Positions 34,474-43,421 of a DNA stretch of 64,000 bases are shown piece after piece. Position 1 is the first letter of the stretch; every line of letters starts with the position of its first letter. The notes below the pieces were generated by a model, which saw nothing but the letters and a program-made list of their open reading frames with translations, was not told where the DNA came from and did no database searches. Location of the stretch: the NCBI GenBank assembly GCA_024655945.1, contig JANLFK010000010.1, positions 1 to 64,000 on the forward strand, read 5' to 3'. This stretch comes from a candidate division KSB1 bacterium (GTDB taxonomy: Bacteria; Zhuqueibacterota; Zhuqueibacteria; JANLFK01; Oleimicrobiaceae). The position numbers were made by a program, and so were the translations under genes.

Positions 34474-34488
34474 CGTGGCACCCTCCGG

Positions 34489-35223
34489 TCAGCTGACGTT
34501 GCGCAGCACTTCGCCAGAATCCGGGCCAGGCGGGCCCTCCTGGCGCTGACCGAAAATCGCCCTACCGATGCGCACCAAAGTTGCCCCTTCTTCGACCGCG
34601 ACTCCAAAATCGTCGGTCATGCCCATGGAAAGATGTGGGATCTGCACGTTGTCGATACCCAGGCGGTCTATCTCTTCTCTTACCTGGCGCAGGGTGACGA
34701 AGCAGGGGCGGACGAGCTCTGGGTCAGGAAGGAAGGCACCGATGGTCATCAGCCCCAAGACGCGCACGCCAGGCAGTTGAGCTATGCGCGCCACCAGGTC
34801 CGGTGCCTGCTCAGGGGGGACGCCAAACTTTGACGGTTCCCCAGAGGTGTTAACCTCGACAAAGACCTCCACCCGACGCCCACAGGCGATGGCACGGCGA
34901 CTGATTTCTTCGGCCAGATGCAGACTGTCCACCGACTGGATGAGGTCGAAGCACTCCAGCGCCCGCTTGACCTTGTTCGTCTGCAAGTGGCCCACCATGT
35001 GCCACGCTACCCCTCTGCCAATGGCCTGCACCTTGGGCCAGGCCTCTTGCACTCTGTTCTCCCCGATAATGCGGATGCCCGCGGCAATAGCCTCACGAAT
35101 GCGGTCCACGTGCACGGTCTTGCTCACCGCGACGATCTCCACCTCACGCGGGTCGCGACCCGCCCGGGCGCACGCCGCCGCGATGCGCTCCCGGACCTGG
35201 CGGACGTTGTCCTCGATTGCCAT
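34489..35223 (-). CDS. yggS: YggS family PLP homeostasis protein
   Basis: The protein has 244 residues of the alanine-racemase-like barrel family. The PLP Lys lies in VAVSKTV near residue 36, and GENRVQEAWPKV, WHMVGHLQTNK, LSMGMTDDF and RIGRAIFG are family blocks. It binds pyridoxal phosphate without a known reaction and buffers free PLP and amino-acid pools. It is the first gene of the operon, with its promoter and a perfect palindrome just upstream. ATG at 35223 has AAGGGA upstream. Confidence 0.9.
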   Translation of the reverse strand: MAIEDNVRQVRERIAAACARAGRDPREVEIVAVSKTVHVDRIREAIAAGIRIIGENRVQEAWPKVQAIGRGVAWHMVGHLQTNKVKRALECFDLIQSVDSLHLAEEISRRAIACGRRVEVFVEVNTSGEPSKFGVPPEQAPDLVARIAQLPGVRVLGLMTIGAFLPDPELVRPCFVTLRQVREEIDRLGIDNVQIPHLSMGMTDDFGVAVEEGATLVRIGRAIFGQRQEGPPGPDSGEVLRNVS

Positions 35224-35231
35224 AATCCCTT

Positions 35232-35243
35232 GCCAACGTTGGC
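35232..35243. promoter_or_regulatory. 12-bp perfect palindrome at the yggS transcription start
   Basis: GCCAACGTTGGC is perfectly self-complementary. It lies between the predicted -10 (35248-35253, minus strand) and the yggS ribosome-binding site, about where transcription starts. It could be an operator for a repressor, or fold as a small RNA hairpin at the 5' end. Confidence 0.45.
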
Positions 35244-35247
35244 TTAA

Positions 35248-35276
35248 AATATACGCCATTCCTGCAGGAAAAACAA
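35248..35276 (-). promoter_or_regulatory. Promoter of the yggS-divIVA-...-rluD operon
   Basis: On the minus strand, TTGTTT (35276-35271) is followed after exactly 17 nt by TATATT (35253-35248). It precedes the eight-gene operon directly and is its best promoter candidate. Confidence 0.7.
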
Positions 35277-35317
35277 CCGGAAAATTGCCCGTTTCCCTGG
35301 TCCCTGTGCCGGCGACT

Positions 35318-36604
35318 TCAAGGGAGCGCGACGTGCGCCAGGCGTTGCCGGAGGTGCTCAGGGTCCTCCCGGGCTAACTTGGCCATCTCTGCCAAGAACT
35401 TGGTGTCATCCAAGTCGCGCTGGTGCAAGCGCACCATGTACTCCACGGCCACCTGATAGGACTCGGTAGTTACGTCCACCAGGCGCAAGCGGGTCTTACC
35501 CGTGGCGGGGTCCAGCACGTCCTCGAAGCGCACCGGCAGCTGCTTGCCGCCATTCACGCAAATGAGGGCGCTGTCGCGATGCTCGGGGCGCGTGCTCAGC
35601 AGGTAGCGCACGGCACTGTAGCCGAGGTCGCGGACGTACTCGCAGTCGAAGGGGATGGGATCGGCGCAGCGGAGCACATAGCCGATGTTGATTTCGACGA
35701 TCTCTATCTTGTCGCCGCGGGCGGCAAAGCGGTTTTCGAGCTGCAGCTTCAGAATTTTGCCCAATTCCACTTCGCCCAGCCGGATATTCCCGTAGGGGTC
35801 ATGCTCGATGACCACCCCCGGGATGGCCTGCAGCTCCGCAGGAGTGAATCGCTCGGCCAACCCCTCGGCGATTACCGCCACACCGTGCTTATGGCCCATG
35901 GCCCGCCGCTTAAGGATGGCCCCTTCCAGCACGTCGCACACGGCCTGCACGGTGATGGGGCCCGGCTTAAACTCCTCGGCGATGACCGCCAAGGTAGCCC
36001 CTGCTGCCTTCGCCATGCCCAGCGCCAAGTGACCGGCCTTCCGCCCCATGGCGACGATGAAATACCAGCGGTTCGTGGTGCGCGAGTCCTCCATGAGATT
36101 CTTTACCAACTCGGCCCCCAAGTGCCGGGCGGTCTGAAAGCCGAAGGTGGGAAGATTCTCGGGCAGCGGCAAGTCGTTGTCGATGGTCTTGGGCACGTGC
36201 GCGAACTTGATTTTGCCCTTGGCCGCCGCGGCCAGCTTGCTTGCCGCGTAGATGGTGTCGTCCCCGCCTATGGTGATGACATAGTTGACGCCCAAGTGGT
36301 GAAAGGCGCGCAGGCAATTGCGCAGCGTGCGTTCATCTTTGGTCGGGTTGACCCGTGAGGTGCGCAGGATGGAGCCGCCCATGAAGTGAATGCGCGCCAC
36401 GTCCCGCATGTGCAGCTCCCGCACGTTTTGGCGGAGCTCATCCAGGTTGTCGCCGATGAGCCATTTGAAGCCATCCATGATGCCCAACACCTCGAGGTCC
36501 GATTTGCGCGCCTCAGTGGTGGCGGCGCTGATCACGCCGTTGATGCCCGGCGCCGGGCCGCCGCCCACAAGGATCGCCAGGCGACTCTTGCCACTCTTGG
36601 TCAT
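35318..36604 (-). CDS. pfp: Pyrophosphate-type 6-phosphofructokinase
   Basis: The protein has 428 residues. Family blocks include LVGGGPAPGIN at the start, TIGGDDTIYAA and PKTIDNDLP. In ATP-dependent enzymes the equivalent of Asp in GGDDT is Gly (GGDGS) and that of Lys in PKTIDND is Gly (PGTIDND); the Asp-plus-Lys pair is the known signature of PPi-dependent PFK. The enzyme would interconvert fructose 6-phosphate and the 1,6-bisphosphate reversibly with pyrophosphate. The ATG at 36604 was chosen: GGAGG lies 13 nt upstream, and earlier Met codons overlap fabH. It sits 38 nt downstream of fabH, same strand. Confidence 0.87.
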   Translation of the reverse strand: MTKSGKSRLAILVGGGPAPGINGVISAATTEARKSDLEVLGIMDGFKWLIGDNLDELRQNVRELHMRDVARIHFMGGSILRTSRVNPTKDERTLRNCLRAFHHLGVNYVITIGGDDTIYAASKLAAAAKGKIKFAHVPKTIDNDLPLPENLPTFGFQTARHLGAELVKNLMEDSRTTNRWYFIVAMGRKAGHLALGMAKAAGATLAVIAEEFKPGPITVQAVCDVLEGAILKRRAMGHKHGVAVIAEGLAERFTPAELQAIPGVVIEHDPYGNIRLGEVELGKILKLQLENRFAARGDKIEIVEINIGYVLRCADPIPFDCEYVRDLGYSAVRYLLSTRPEHRDSALICVNGGKQLPVRFEDVLDPATGKTRLRLVDVTTESYQVAVEYMVRLHQRDLDDTKFLAEMAKLAREDPEHLRQRLAHVALP

Positions 36605-36642
36605 GGGTGACTCTTCACCTCCAGGCATACGATGAGTCCATC

Positions 36643-37632
36643 CTACCACTTGACCACTGCCGAGGCCCAGGTGAATCCCGAGCCGAACGCCACCAGCACG
36701 ATATAATCACCCTGTCGTACGCGCCCCTCCCTGACCGCTTCATGCAAGGCAATGGGGATCGAGGCTGCCGTGGTATTCCCGTACTTGTGAATGTTCGAGT
36801 AGACCTTGTCCATTCCGCCAAAGCGCTCAGCCACCGCTTCGGTGATGCGCAGATTCGCCTGGTGCGGGATGATGAGGGCCACTTGCTCAATGGTGAGCTC
36901 GTTGGCCCGCAGCGCCTCCTCGATGGCCTCGCAGAAGCGGGTCACGGCGTGCTTGAAAACGGTCCTGCCGTTCATCTTGGGGTCCAGGCTGCCGTCGGTG
37001 AGCATCTCCGGCGTCAGACGCGGACTGCGCAAGCAGCCAGGGTGCTCCATCCACAGCTCCTTGGCATAGCGACCATCGGCGAGCAGATTGGTGGACAGGA
37101 TCCCAGAGCCGTCCGCGCTGGGCGTGACCACCACTGCACCGGCACCGTCGCCAAACAGCACCGCCGTGTCCCTCCCCGCAGTGCTGAGGTTGAGCCCGAT
37201 TGATTGCACCTCTGCTCCGACGACCAGCACGCAGCGATACATGCCGGTGCGAACGTACTGGTCGGCAATGGACAGGCCGTAGATGAAGCCGCTGCACTGG
37301 TTGCGCACGTCAAGAGCGCCAACGTCGGTGATGCCCAGCTTGGCCTGCAGCAAGCAACCGGAGCCGGGAAATGGGTACTCCGGGCTCAGCGTGGCAAAGA
37401 TGATAAAGTCCACCTCCTCTGGTTTCTTGCCGGCATCTTCCAGGGCCTTCAGGCTTGCGCCTAACCCAAGGTCGGCAGAGCCGACGCCTGGCGTAACGAA
37501 CCGCCGCTCCACAATGCCGGTGCGCTCCCGAATCCACGCATCGCTGGTATCCATCAACTTTTCCAGATCGAAGTTGCTCACCACCCGCTCGGGAACACAC
37601 ATCCCTGTGCCGGCAATACGCGCTCTCACCAT
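36643..37632 (-). CDS. fabH: 3-oxoacyl-ACP synthase III
   Basis: The protein has 329 residues. The Cys-His-Asn catalytic triad is visible in RNQCSGFI, IIPHQANLRI and YGNTTAASIP. The enzyme starts fatty-acid synthesis by condensing acetyl-CoA with malonyl-ACP. Full length and typical. It is followed by pfp and preceded by the PAP2 gene 21 nt away, so these three are probably on one transcript, though they do not form a pathway. Confidence 0.92.
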   Translation of the reverse strand: MVRARIAGTGMCVPERVVSNFDLEKLMDTSDAWIRERTGIVERRFVTPGVGSADLGLGASLKALEDAGKKPEEVDFIIFATLSPEYPFPGSGCLLQAKLGITDVGALDVRNQCSGFIYGLSIADQYVRTGMYRCVLVVGAEVQSIGLNLSTAGRDTAVLFGDGAGAVVVTPSADGSGILSTNLLADGRYAKELWMEHPGCLRSPRLTPEMLTDGSLDPKMNGRTVFKHAVTRFCEAIEEALRANELTIEQVALIIPHQANLRITEAVAERFGGMDKVYSNIHKYGNTTAASIPIALHEAVREGRVRQGDYIVLVAFGSGFTWASAVVKW

Positions 37633-37653
37633 AGATTATCAGCCCGCCTCGAT

Positions 37654-38658
37654 TCAATTGGCAACTGTAGTCACCAGGGCTGCTGGCTTACGGGCAGGGC
37701 GCGCCAGCAGCGGATCGATCACTTTCGGCATAAGCACTCGGGTTACTATCACGTAGGCAACGACCACATAGCCGGTACCAATCAAAAGATCGATGATGTA
37801 GTGCTGATTGAGGTAGACGGCAGAAAACCACACGCACAGAGGGTAAAGCGCCACCAGTGGCACCGGCCAGCGCAGGCCCTTGTGCACGAACAGGGCGATC
37901 ACCACCGGGTAGGCCCCGTGCAAAGAGGGGATCGCTGCGAAATGGTTGGGATTGAATCCCCCCCACAGGGTGGTGAAGAACTTCATCCCGATCATCCGGT
38001 CCACGTTGAGAAGGCCGCCCGGGCCCATGCCCCAGAAAGAGGTCCTGGCCGGCTGACCAAAGCCATGGGCATATACGTACCACGGCGGGGCCGCAGGATA
38101 GGCCATGAAGGTGGCCAGCGCCGAGAAGTTCAGCAGCGTCAGGGTGCCAACGAAGGTGTAGAACAGCCGACGATCGTCCCTCGTGTGCCAGAAGTACCAC
38201 CCCAAAACAATGGGCAGGCCGAAGTGAAGCGTATAGAACAGGCCCCCAGAGGCATCCAAGAGCTGGCGCAGCGGCGAAGCGCCCAACCTCTGTTGCCAGT
38301 GCTGGAAGAAGAAGCAGGGGAGCTGCCCGCCAAACAGTGGGCCAAACAGTGCCAACTCCACTCGGTAGGGGAGCGCCACGTTGATGACCCCCCGCACCGA
38401 GTCGGCAATGCCCCGCATCATGTCGTAGGCGGTCCAGAACACGATGAACGGGCTCCAATCGATGAGAAAGCGCTTGCCTTTCTCCTTGCCAAGCAGGGTA
38501 GCCAACATGAGCAAAGCCACGAAGGCGTGGTCAGGGCGGACGCGGATCACCTGGTTGATGGCGACAAAGTAGAGCACCACCGCGAGCAACACATACACTC
38601 GCCACCGCCGCGAAGGTTTATTGAAATACTGCCGAACGCGCACGAAGAGTCGCTTCAT
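37654..38658 (-). CDS. PAP2-superfamily membrane phosphatase/phosphotransferase
   Basis: The protein has 334 residues with about six membrane helices. The PAP2 site is AAIPSLHGAYPVVIAL (catalytic His) followed by YLNQHYIIDLLIGTGY (second His, Asp), as in the inositol phosphorylceramide synthase/AUR1-like branch, also seen in mycobacterial lipid enzymes. It probably moves a phospho-headgroup or removes phosphate from a lipid or isoprenyl phosphate. The ATG at 38658 follows AAGGTGAG. A good promoter lies at 38702-38730. The substrate is not deducible. Confidence 0.82.
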   Translation of the reverse strand: MKRLFVRVRQYFNKPSRRWRVYVLLAVVLYFVAINQVIRVRPDHAFVALLMLATLLGKEKGKRFLIDWSPFIVFWTAYDMMRGIADSVRGVINVALPYRVELALFGPLFGGQLPCFFFQHWQQRLGASPLRQLLDASGGLFYTLHFGLPIVLGWYFWHTRDDRRLFYTFVGTLTLLNFSALATFMAYPAAPPWYVYAHGFGQPARTSFWGMGPGGLLNVDRMIGMKFFTTLWGGFNPNHFAAIPSLHGAYPVVIALFVHKGLRWPVPLVALYPLCVWFSAVYLNQHYIIDLLIGTGYVVVAYVIVTRVLMPKVIDPLLARPARKPAALVTTVAN

Positions 38659-38701
38659 GGAATGTCTCTCACCTTTTCCCACCGATTCCGCGCGGGCGAA
38701 A

Positions 38702-38730
38702 AATGTATAAATGCCCCCGCAGAAAAACAA
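38702..38730 (-). promoter_or_regulatory. Predicted promoter for the PAP2-fabH-pfp transcript
   Basis: On the minus strand, TTGTTT (38730-38725) and TACATT (38707-38702) with 17-nt spacing lie 44 nt upstream of the PAP2 start. It has the same -35 hexamer as the yggS promoter. Confidence 0.55.
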
Positions 38731-38808
38731 GCGCCATTTGTCCTCGTGAACCGGGGGCCGCTTTACGGACAGTGTTAGCCGCGCCGGGACGGTGGCGGCC
38801 CACCACAG

Positions 38809-40227
38809 TCAGCCGCGCACCTGGTGAACGGTTATCAGATTGGTAGTGCCCCGTCTGGGGATGGGGAAGCCCATCACCACCACCAGTAGGTCGCCAGGCG
38901 AGGCAAGGCGGGCGGCGAGCATGTGGGCGTCGATTCTCTCCAGAAGGTCCTGCAAGTCATCGCTAAACTGGAGCAGGCGGGGGCGCACGCCCCAGACAAG
39001 CTGCATCTGCCGCTGCACCGCCACATGCGGCGTAAAGGCGACAATCGGCGCCTCTGGCCGATACTTGGCAATCATGCATGCGGTGTAGCCTGACTGCGTG
39101 AGGGTGACAATGGCGCGCGCCTTCAGGTCAGCGGCTGCGCGGCAAGCAGAATCAGCCACTGCGTCGGCAACAGTCGGGGTCGCGGCTGGGCGTGGCGGCG
39201 CCTCGCTGCGCAGGTAGCGCTCCTCGCCTTCCACCGCACGAATGATGCGCGCAAGCATTCTCGCCACCTGCACTGGACGCTCGCCGGTGGCAGTTTCGGC
39301 GGTAAGCATCACGGCATCGGCCCCTTCCTGGATGGCATTAGCTACATCGGTGACCTCTGCGCGGGTGGGACGAGGCTGCGTGCGCATCGACTCCAGCATC
39401 TGCGTGGCGACGATACAGGGCACCCCCGTCTGCCGGCAGCGGTGGACAATCTGTTGCTGCACCACCGGCACCCTCTCCAACGGCAGCTCCACGCCCAAGT
39501 CCCCGCGCGCCACGATCACGCCATCGCTGGTGCGAAGGATGGCATCCAGGTCAACGAGCGCCTCCGGCTTCTCGATCTTGGCAATGACGCGCACCGGCGC
39601 CCCCTGTGCGGCGATGAGCTCCCGCACTGCCGCAACATCTGCCGCCCGGCGCACAAAGGAGACCGCCACAAGATCGACCCCCTGTGCGAGCCCGAACAAG
39701 AGGTCTTTCCTGTCCTTGTCCGTCAGCGCAGGGGAAGAAACCTCGACTCCCGGCAGGTTGATCCCTTTGTAGCTCGTAACCGTCCCTCCTTCGATGACTT
39801 TGCAGGTGACAGACCGGTCGGTGGTCGCGAGCACCTTCAGCTGGATGAGGCCGTCATCGATCAGAATCTTGTCCCCTGGACGCACGTCCTTGGGCAGGTG
39901 CAGATACCAGGTGGTCAACACCCCTGGGTCTGCCTCTGCCTCTTGGGCAAGAATGGTCACCTCCTGCCCGCGAAGCAGGGTTAGCGAGCCACCCGCCACC
40001 TGGCCAATGCGCAATTTGGGCCCTTGCAGGTCCTGCATGATCGCCACCGGCACCCCCAGTTGTTCCGAAGCTCTGCGAATCATGGCGATGGCCTCGGCGT
40101 GCTCCTCGTGCGTGCCATGCGAGAAGTTGAGCCGCGCCACATCCATCCCGGCGCGGATAAGGTTTTCGATGGTCTTCTGACACGCGCTTGCAGGGCCGAT
40201 GGTGCAACAGATTTTCGTCCTTCTCAT
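38809..40227 (-). CDS. pyk: Pyruvate kinase
   Basis: The protein has 472 residues. The blocks KICCTIGPAS, GMDVARLNFSHG, QDLQGPKLRIG, KIEKPEALVDLDAIL, GVIVARGDLGVELP and TQMLESM define the fold and active site, with the C-terminal regulatory domain present. It makes pyruvate and ATP from phosphoenolpyruvate and ADP. The start at 40227 has CGGAG 8 nt upstream; an earlier Met at 40251 is also open. It follows comEC by 34 nt on the same strand. Confidence 0.93.
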   Translation of the reverse strand: MRRTKICCTIGPASACQKTIENLIRAGMDVARLNFSHGTHEEHAEAIAMIRRASEQLGVPVAIMQDLQGPKLRIGQVAGGSLTLLRGQEVTILAQEAEADPGVLTTWYLHLPKDVRPGDKILIDDGLIQLKVLATTDRSVTCKVIEGGTVTSYKGINLPGVEVSSPALTDKDRKDLLFGLAQGVDLVAVSFVRRAADVAAVRELIAAQGAPVRVIAKIEKPEALVDLDAILRTSDGVIVARGDLGVELPLERVPVVQQQIVHRCRQTGVPCIVATQMLESMRTQPRPTRAEVTDVANAIQEGADAVMLTAETATGERPVQVARMLARIIRAVEGEERYLRSEAPPRPAATPTVADAVADSACRAAADLKARAIVTLTQSGYTACMIAKYRPEAPIVAFTPHVAVQRQMQLVWGVRPRLLQFSDDLQDLLERIDAHMLAARLASPGDLLVVVMGFPIPRRGTTNLITVHQVRG

Positions 40228-40261
40228 CTCTTGCTCCGAACTGTGGTTCACAACCTATGGA

Positions 40262-42703
40262 CTACCAGGCCAAAAGCTCTGACAGCGGGGTTAGCCTCCG
40301 TCGCCAGCGCACAAGGTGCCACCGCTCGGCATCGCTGTACAAAACTGCCGCTGCGTCATGATCGGTTCGCCAAATGCGGGCCCCCTGCTTCCTGATGCGC
40401 GCCAGCGTAGCAGCAGAGGGGTGATGATGCGGGTTCCATGCCCCCACCGAGATGAGGGCAAGCTCCGGCCCCACCGCTGCAAGGAACCGCTCGCCCGAGG
40501 CCCCTCGACTCCCGTGATGCGCCACTTTGAGGACCTGACTCCTCAGCAGTGGGCCAAAGCGCAACATGGCCTCTTCGGCCGGCATCTCCGCATCCCCGGT
40601 CAGCAGCAGGCGCGTCTTTCCATATGCCACCAGGAGCACCGCCGAGCAGTTGTTGAGGCCGAACGGCGCTGGCCCCGTGTTCCGCACAAAAGCCTGGGAA
40701 GGATGAAGCACGAAGATCAGCGCCGGCTCCCACCCGGTCAGTTCGTCACCGGCCCGTATGGTCTGCCGCCGCACTCCGACGCTGTCAGCCACCCTGACCA
40801 GCGCCTGGGACAGAGGCTCCTGTTGCTCCTGGCCAGGTTCAAAGAGTACGCCAACCGGAAATGCACGCAGGAGGTGTGCCGCGCCCCCGTAGTGGTCACT
40901 GTGTGGATGCGTGACCACTATGCCGTCCAGCCGACGCACGCCTTGGTAGCGCAGGAAGGGTTCCACAACGTGCCGGCCGGCGTCGTAGGTGGAGTCTGCG
41001 GGGCCGGCGTCCACCAACAGGCATTTGCCGTTGGGGAAGCGCAGAAACACCGCATCGCCTTGTCCGACATCGAGGAGCGTGACTTCAAGTCTGCCCCGGG
41101 GCCGGAAAGCATCCGCCCACACTGCGACGCATGCCAGGGCAAGGACGAAGAGCAAAACACGCCCGCGCCAGCGGGCTTCGCGCACGTGCAGAAGACAGAC
41201 CAACAGACCGTAGTAAGCCACTGCGTGCATGAGCCGTGGCCTGGGATAGGCAACATAGGCGAACGGCAGATTTCCCACCCACTCGACGCCGTGGATCAGG
41301 CAACTGAGCAGAAGCCAATTCGCCGCGGCATAGAGTTTCGCCAGTGGCCAGCACAGTGGGGCCAGCAGCGTTGTGGTGTAGCCCAGGGGCACGATGACGC
41401 CCACCGTGGGCACCACCAGCAGATTGACGACGATGGACCACAGCGGCACACGTCCAAAGTAGTAGGCAGTCAACGGGAGAGTGCCAAGCTGTGCGGCCAA
41501 GGAGACAAAGAACAGAGGGAGCACAGAGGTTCCCCAGAAGCTGCCTTTCTCCACCGCACGCAACAGGAGGTCGCGGAAGGCACGCTGCAGCCACCGATAC
41601 AGACCCAGAATGGAGCCCACAGCAGCAAACGACAGCTGACAGCCCGCCTGGAAGAGCTCGAAAGGATTGATGAGCAGCACCACCAGCCCTGCGACGGCCA
41701 GGGAGTTCCACACATTGCCCACCCGGCGGAACGCCGTGCCGCCCAGGAGCACCACAGCCATGATGGAGGCGCGCACCACCGGGGGACGGGCCTCAGTGAC
41801 CAGCACATAGAGGGCCAACACTGCGCAGATGGCGACCAACCTCCCCCCTGCCGGCAAGCGCAGCACCCCGCAGATCGAGGCGGCAATGAGCACCACATAT
41901 CCCACGTGCAAGCCGCTCACCGCCAGCACATGCACGACCCCGGTGTTGGCGAACGCCTGACGCAACTCGGGCCTGATCTCGCCTCTTTCGCCGACGAGCA
42001 AGCCTTTGAGAAAGGCCCCCTGATCGCCGGCAATGGAGCGGTCCACCACAGAGGTCATGTACTCGCGCACCGGGTAGACCACCTTGCGCAGTAGCCACGC
42101 CCCGTGCCCCCCGCTCAAGTAGCGTACGTTCTTAGCATCCCTGCAGGACAGGAGTGCGTGCACTCCACGAGCGCGCAGGTATTCGCGGTAGTCAAATTCA
42201 CCGGGGTTGCGCCTGTTCCGCGGCAGACGCAGCGTGCCCTCCACCTCCAGCGAGTCGCCGTAGCGGATGGGACTCTCGTCGCCCGGCACGGAGAGGAGTA
42301 CCTTGCCGTGCACGGGAAGCATGCCGCCCGGCAGAAATAGTTTGCTCGCCTGGAGCGTCACGAGCGCGCGCCCCACGCGCTGGTCCGGCCCAGAGGTGAC
42401 CATGCCGCGCAGGCGCACCGGAAACGGGAGGCCGGTGAAGTGGACAATGTGCGTAGGATCATCGGTAGCCCCTGCTGCGAGCAAGTACCGGAGCGCTCCT
42501 GCCACCAGGAGGCTGAACAGCAACATGGCGCCGGTGAGCCGATCGCGCCGTACCAGCAGGGCGGCCATCCCCGTTGCCACCAGACAGCATCCCAACACCG
42601 CCCACGCGGTCTGGGCGGACACATAGTCCTCCAACAGGTAGCGGGCAGCCGCTACCCCGATGGCAAACAACACGCAGCAAGGAACTGCCGGCTTTCCCCT
42701 CAT
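40262..42703 (-). CDS. comEC: ComEC/Rec2 family DNA-uptake channel protein
   Basis: The protein has 813 residues. An N-terminal DUF4131 region with two helices is followed by the competence membrane domain (VHVLAVSGLHVGYVVLIA, the family hallmark) with about ten helices, and then a C-terminal metallo-beta-lactamase domain (LLDVGQGDAVFLRF, VVTHPHSDHYGGAAHLL, VAHHGSRGASGERFL). ComEC carries single-stranded DNA across the inner membrane and its nuclease domain degrades the other strand. All metal ligands seem present, so the organism may be naturally competent. No other com gene is in the window. GGGGGAG precedes the ATG. Confidence 0.92.
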   Translation of the reverse strand: MRGKPAVPCCVLFAIGVAAARYLLEDYVSAQTAWAVLGCCLVATGMAALLVRRDRLTGAMLLFSLLVAGALRYLLAAGATDDPTHIVHFTGLPFPVRLRGMVTSGPDQRVGRALVTLQASKLFLPGGMLPVHGKVLLSVPGDESPIRYGDSLEVEGTLRLPRNRRNPGEFDYREYLRARGVHALLSCRDAKNVRYLSGGHGAWLLRKVVYPVREYMTSVVDRSIAGDQGAFLKGLLVGERGEIRPELRQAFANTGVVHVLAVSGLHVGYVVLIAASICGVLRLPAGGRLVAICAVLALYVLVTEARPPVVRASIMAVVLLGGTAFRRVGNVWNSLAVAGLVVLLINPFELFQAGCQLSFAAVGSILGLYRWLQRAFRDLLLRAVEKGSFWGTSVLPLFFVSLAAQLGTLPLTAYYFGRVPLWSIVVNLLVVPTVGVIVPLGYTTTLLAPLCWPLAKLYAAANWLLLSCLIHGVEWVGNLPFAYVAYPRPRLMHAVAYYGLLVCLLHVREARWRGRVLLFVLALACVAVWADAFRPRGRLEVTLLDVGQGDAVFLRFPNGKCLLVDAGPADSTYDAGRHVVEPFLRYQGVRRLDGIVVTHPHSDHYGGAAHLLRAFPVGVLFEPGQEQQEPLSQALVRVADSVGVRRQTIRAGDELTGWEPALIFVLHPSQAFVRNTGPAPFGLNNCSAVLLVAYGKTRLLLTGDAEMPAEEAMLRFGPLLRSQVLKVAHHGSRGASGERFLAAVGPELALISVGAWNPHHHPSAATLARIRKQGARIWRTDHDAAAVLYSDAERWHLVRWRRRLTPLSELLAW

Positions 42704-42766
42704 CGCTCCCCCTGACAGCCAGTGATTCTCCTCTTGGCAATCCCCGGCTCCTGTGGCAGACTCTGC

Positions 42767-43408
42767 TCAAACGGCCCGCCCGCTTTCCTGCAAACGGGCC
42801 TGGAGCCAGGAGAAGAGGGCGCGAACCTGTGCGCGCAGGGCAAAGAGCGAGCCGCTGTTTTCCACCACGTAATCGGCCAGTCGCACTTTCTCTTCCAACG
42901 GCATCTGGGCGGCCATGCGCGCGCGCACCTGCTCCTCGCTCAGGCCGTTGCGGCGTCGAATGCGCTCCACGCGCTCCTCAAGCGGCGCGTAGACCACCAC
43001 AAGGTAGTCCATGTGGCTCACCAAGTCTGCCTCGCCGAGCAGCGCTGCATCGACCACGACGATGGGGGCCCCTGTTGCAAGGTGGGCAGCAACCTGAGCA
43101 TCAATCCGCTGGCGCATGGGCGGATGCACGATGGCGTTCAGCTTTTGCCGTGCCTGCGGATGCGCGAAGACGATGGCCGCCAGCTCCTCCCTGCGCAGCT
43201 TGCCATCGGGGGCGAAAATCTGCTCTCCGAAGGCAGCCCGCAGAGCCGCCTGCACCGCCGGGTCGGAGGAGGTGACCTCGTGCCCAATAGCGTCGGCGTG
43301 GATAACGGGCAGGCCGTAGCGCGAGAGCAGGCGCGCGACAGCAGACTTGCCGCTGCCAATTCCACCGGTGAGGCCGACCACGATCCCAGTGCCCTGCTTC
43401 GACGCCAT
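42767..43408 (-). CDS. coaE: Dephospho-CoA kinase
   Basis: The protein has 213 residues. The P-loop is GLTGGIGSGKSAVARLL; HADAIGHEV and the LLGEADLVSHMDYLVVVYAP block follow. It phosphorylates dephospho-CoA in the last step of coenzyme A synthesis. It is followed by comEC 63 nt downstream and preceded by the subtilase gene, 13 nt upstream. Confidence 0.92.
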   Translation of the reverse strand: MASKQGTGIVVGLTGGIGSGKSAVARLLSRYGLPVIHADAIGHEVTSSDPAVQAALRAAFGEQIFAPDGKLRREELAAIVFAHPQARQKLNAIVHPPMRQRIDAQVAAHLATGAPIVVVDAALLGEADLVSHMDYLVVVYAPLEERVERIRRRNGLSEEQVRARMAAQMPLEEKVRLADYVVENSGSLFALRAQVRALFSWLQARLQESGRAV

Positions 43409-43421
43409 CGGCTGTCTCCTC

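Noticed and set aside
40316-42094. Long plus-strand ORF (592 codons)
   Set aside because: Antisense to comEC; high-GC shadow frame without recognisable motifs.
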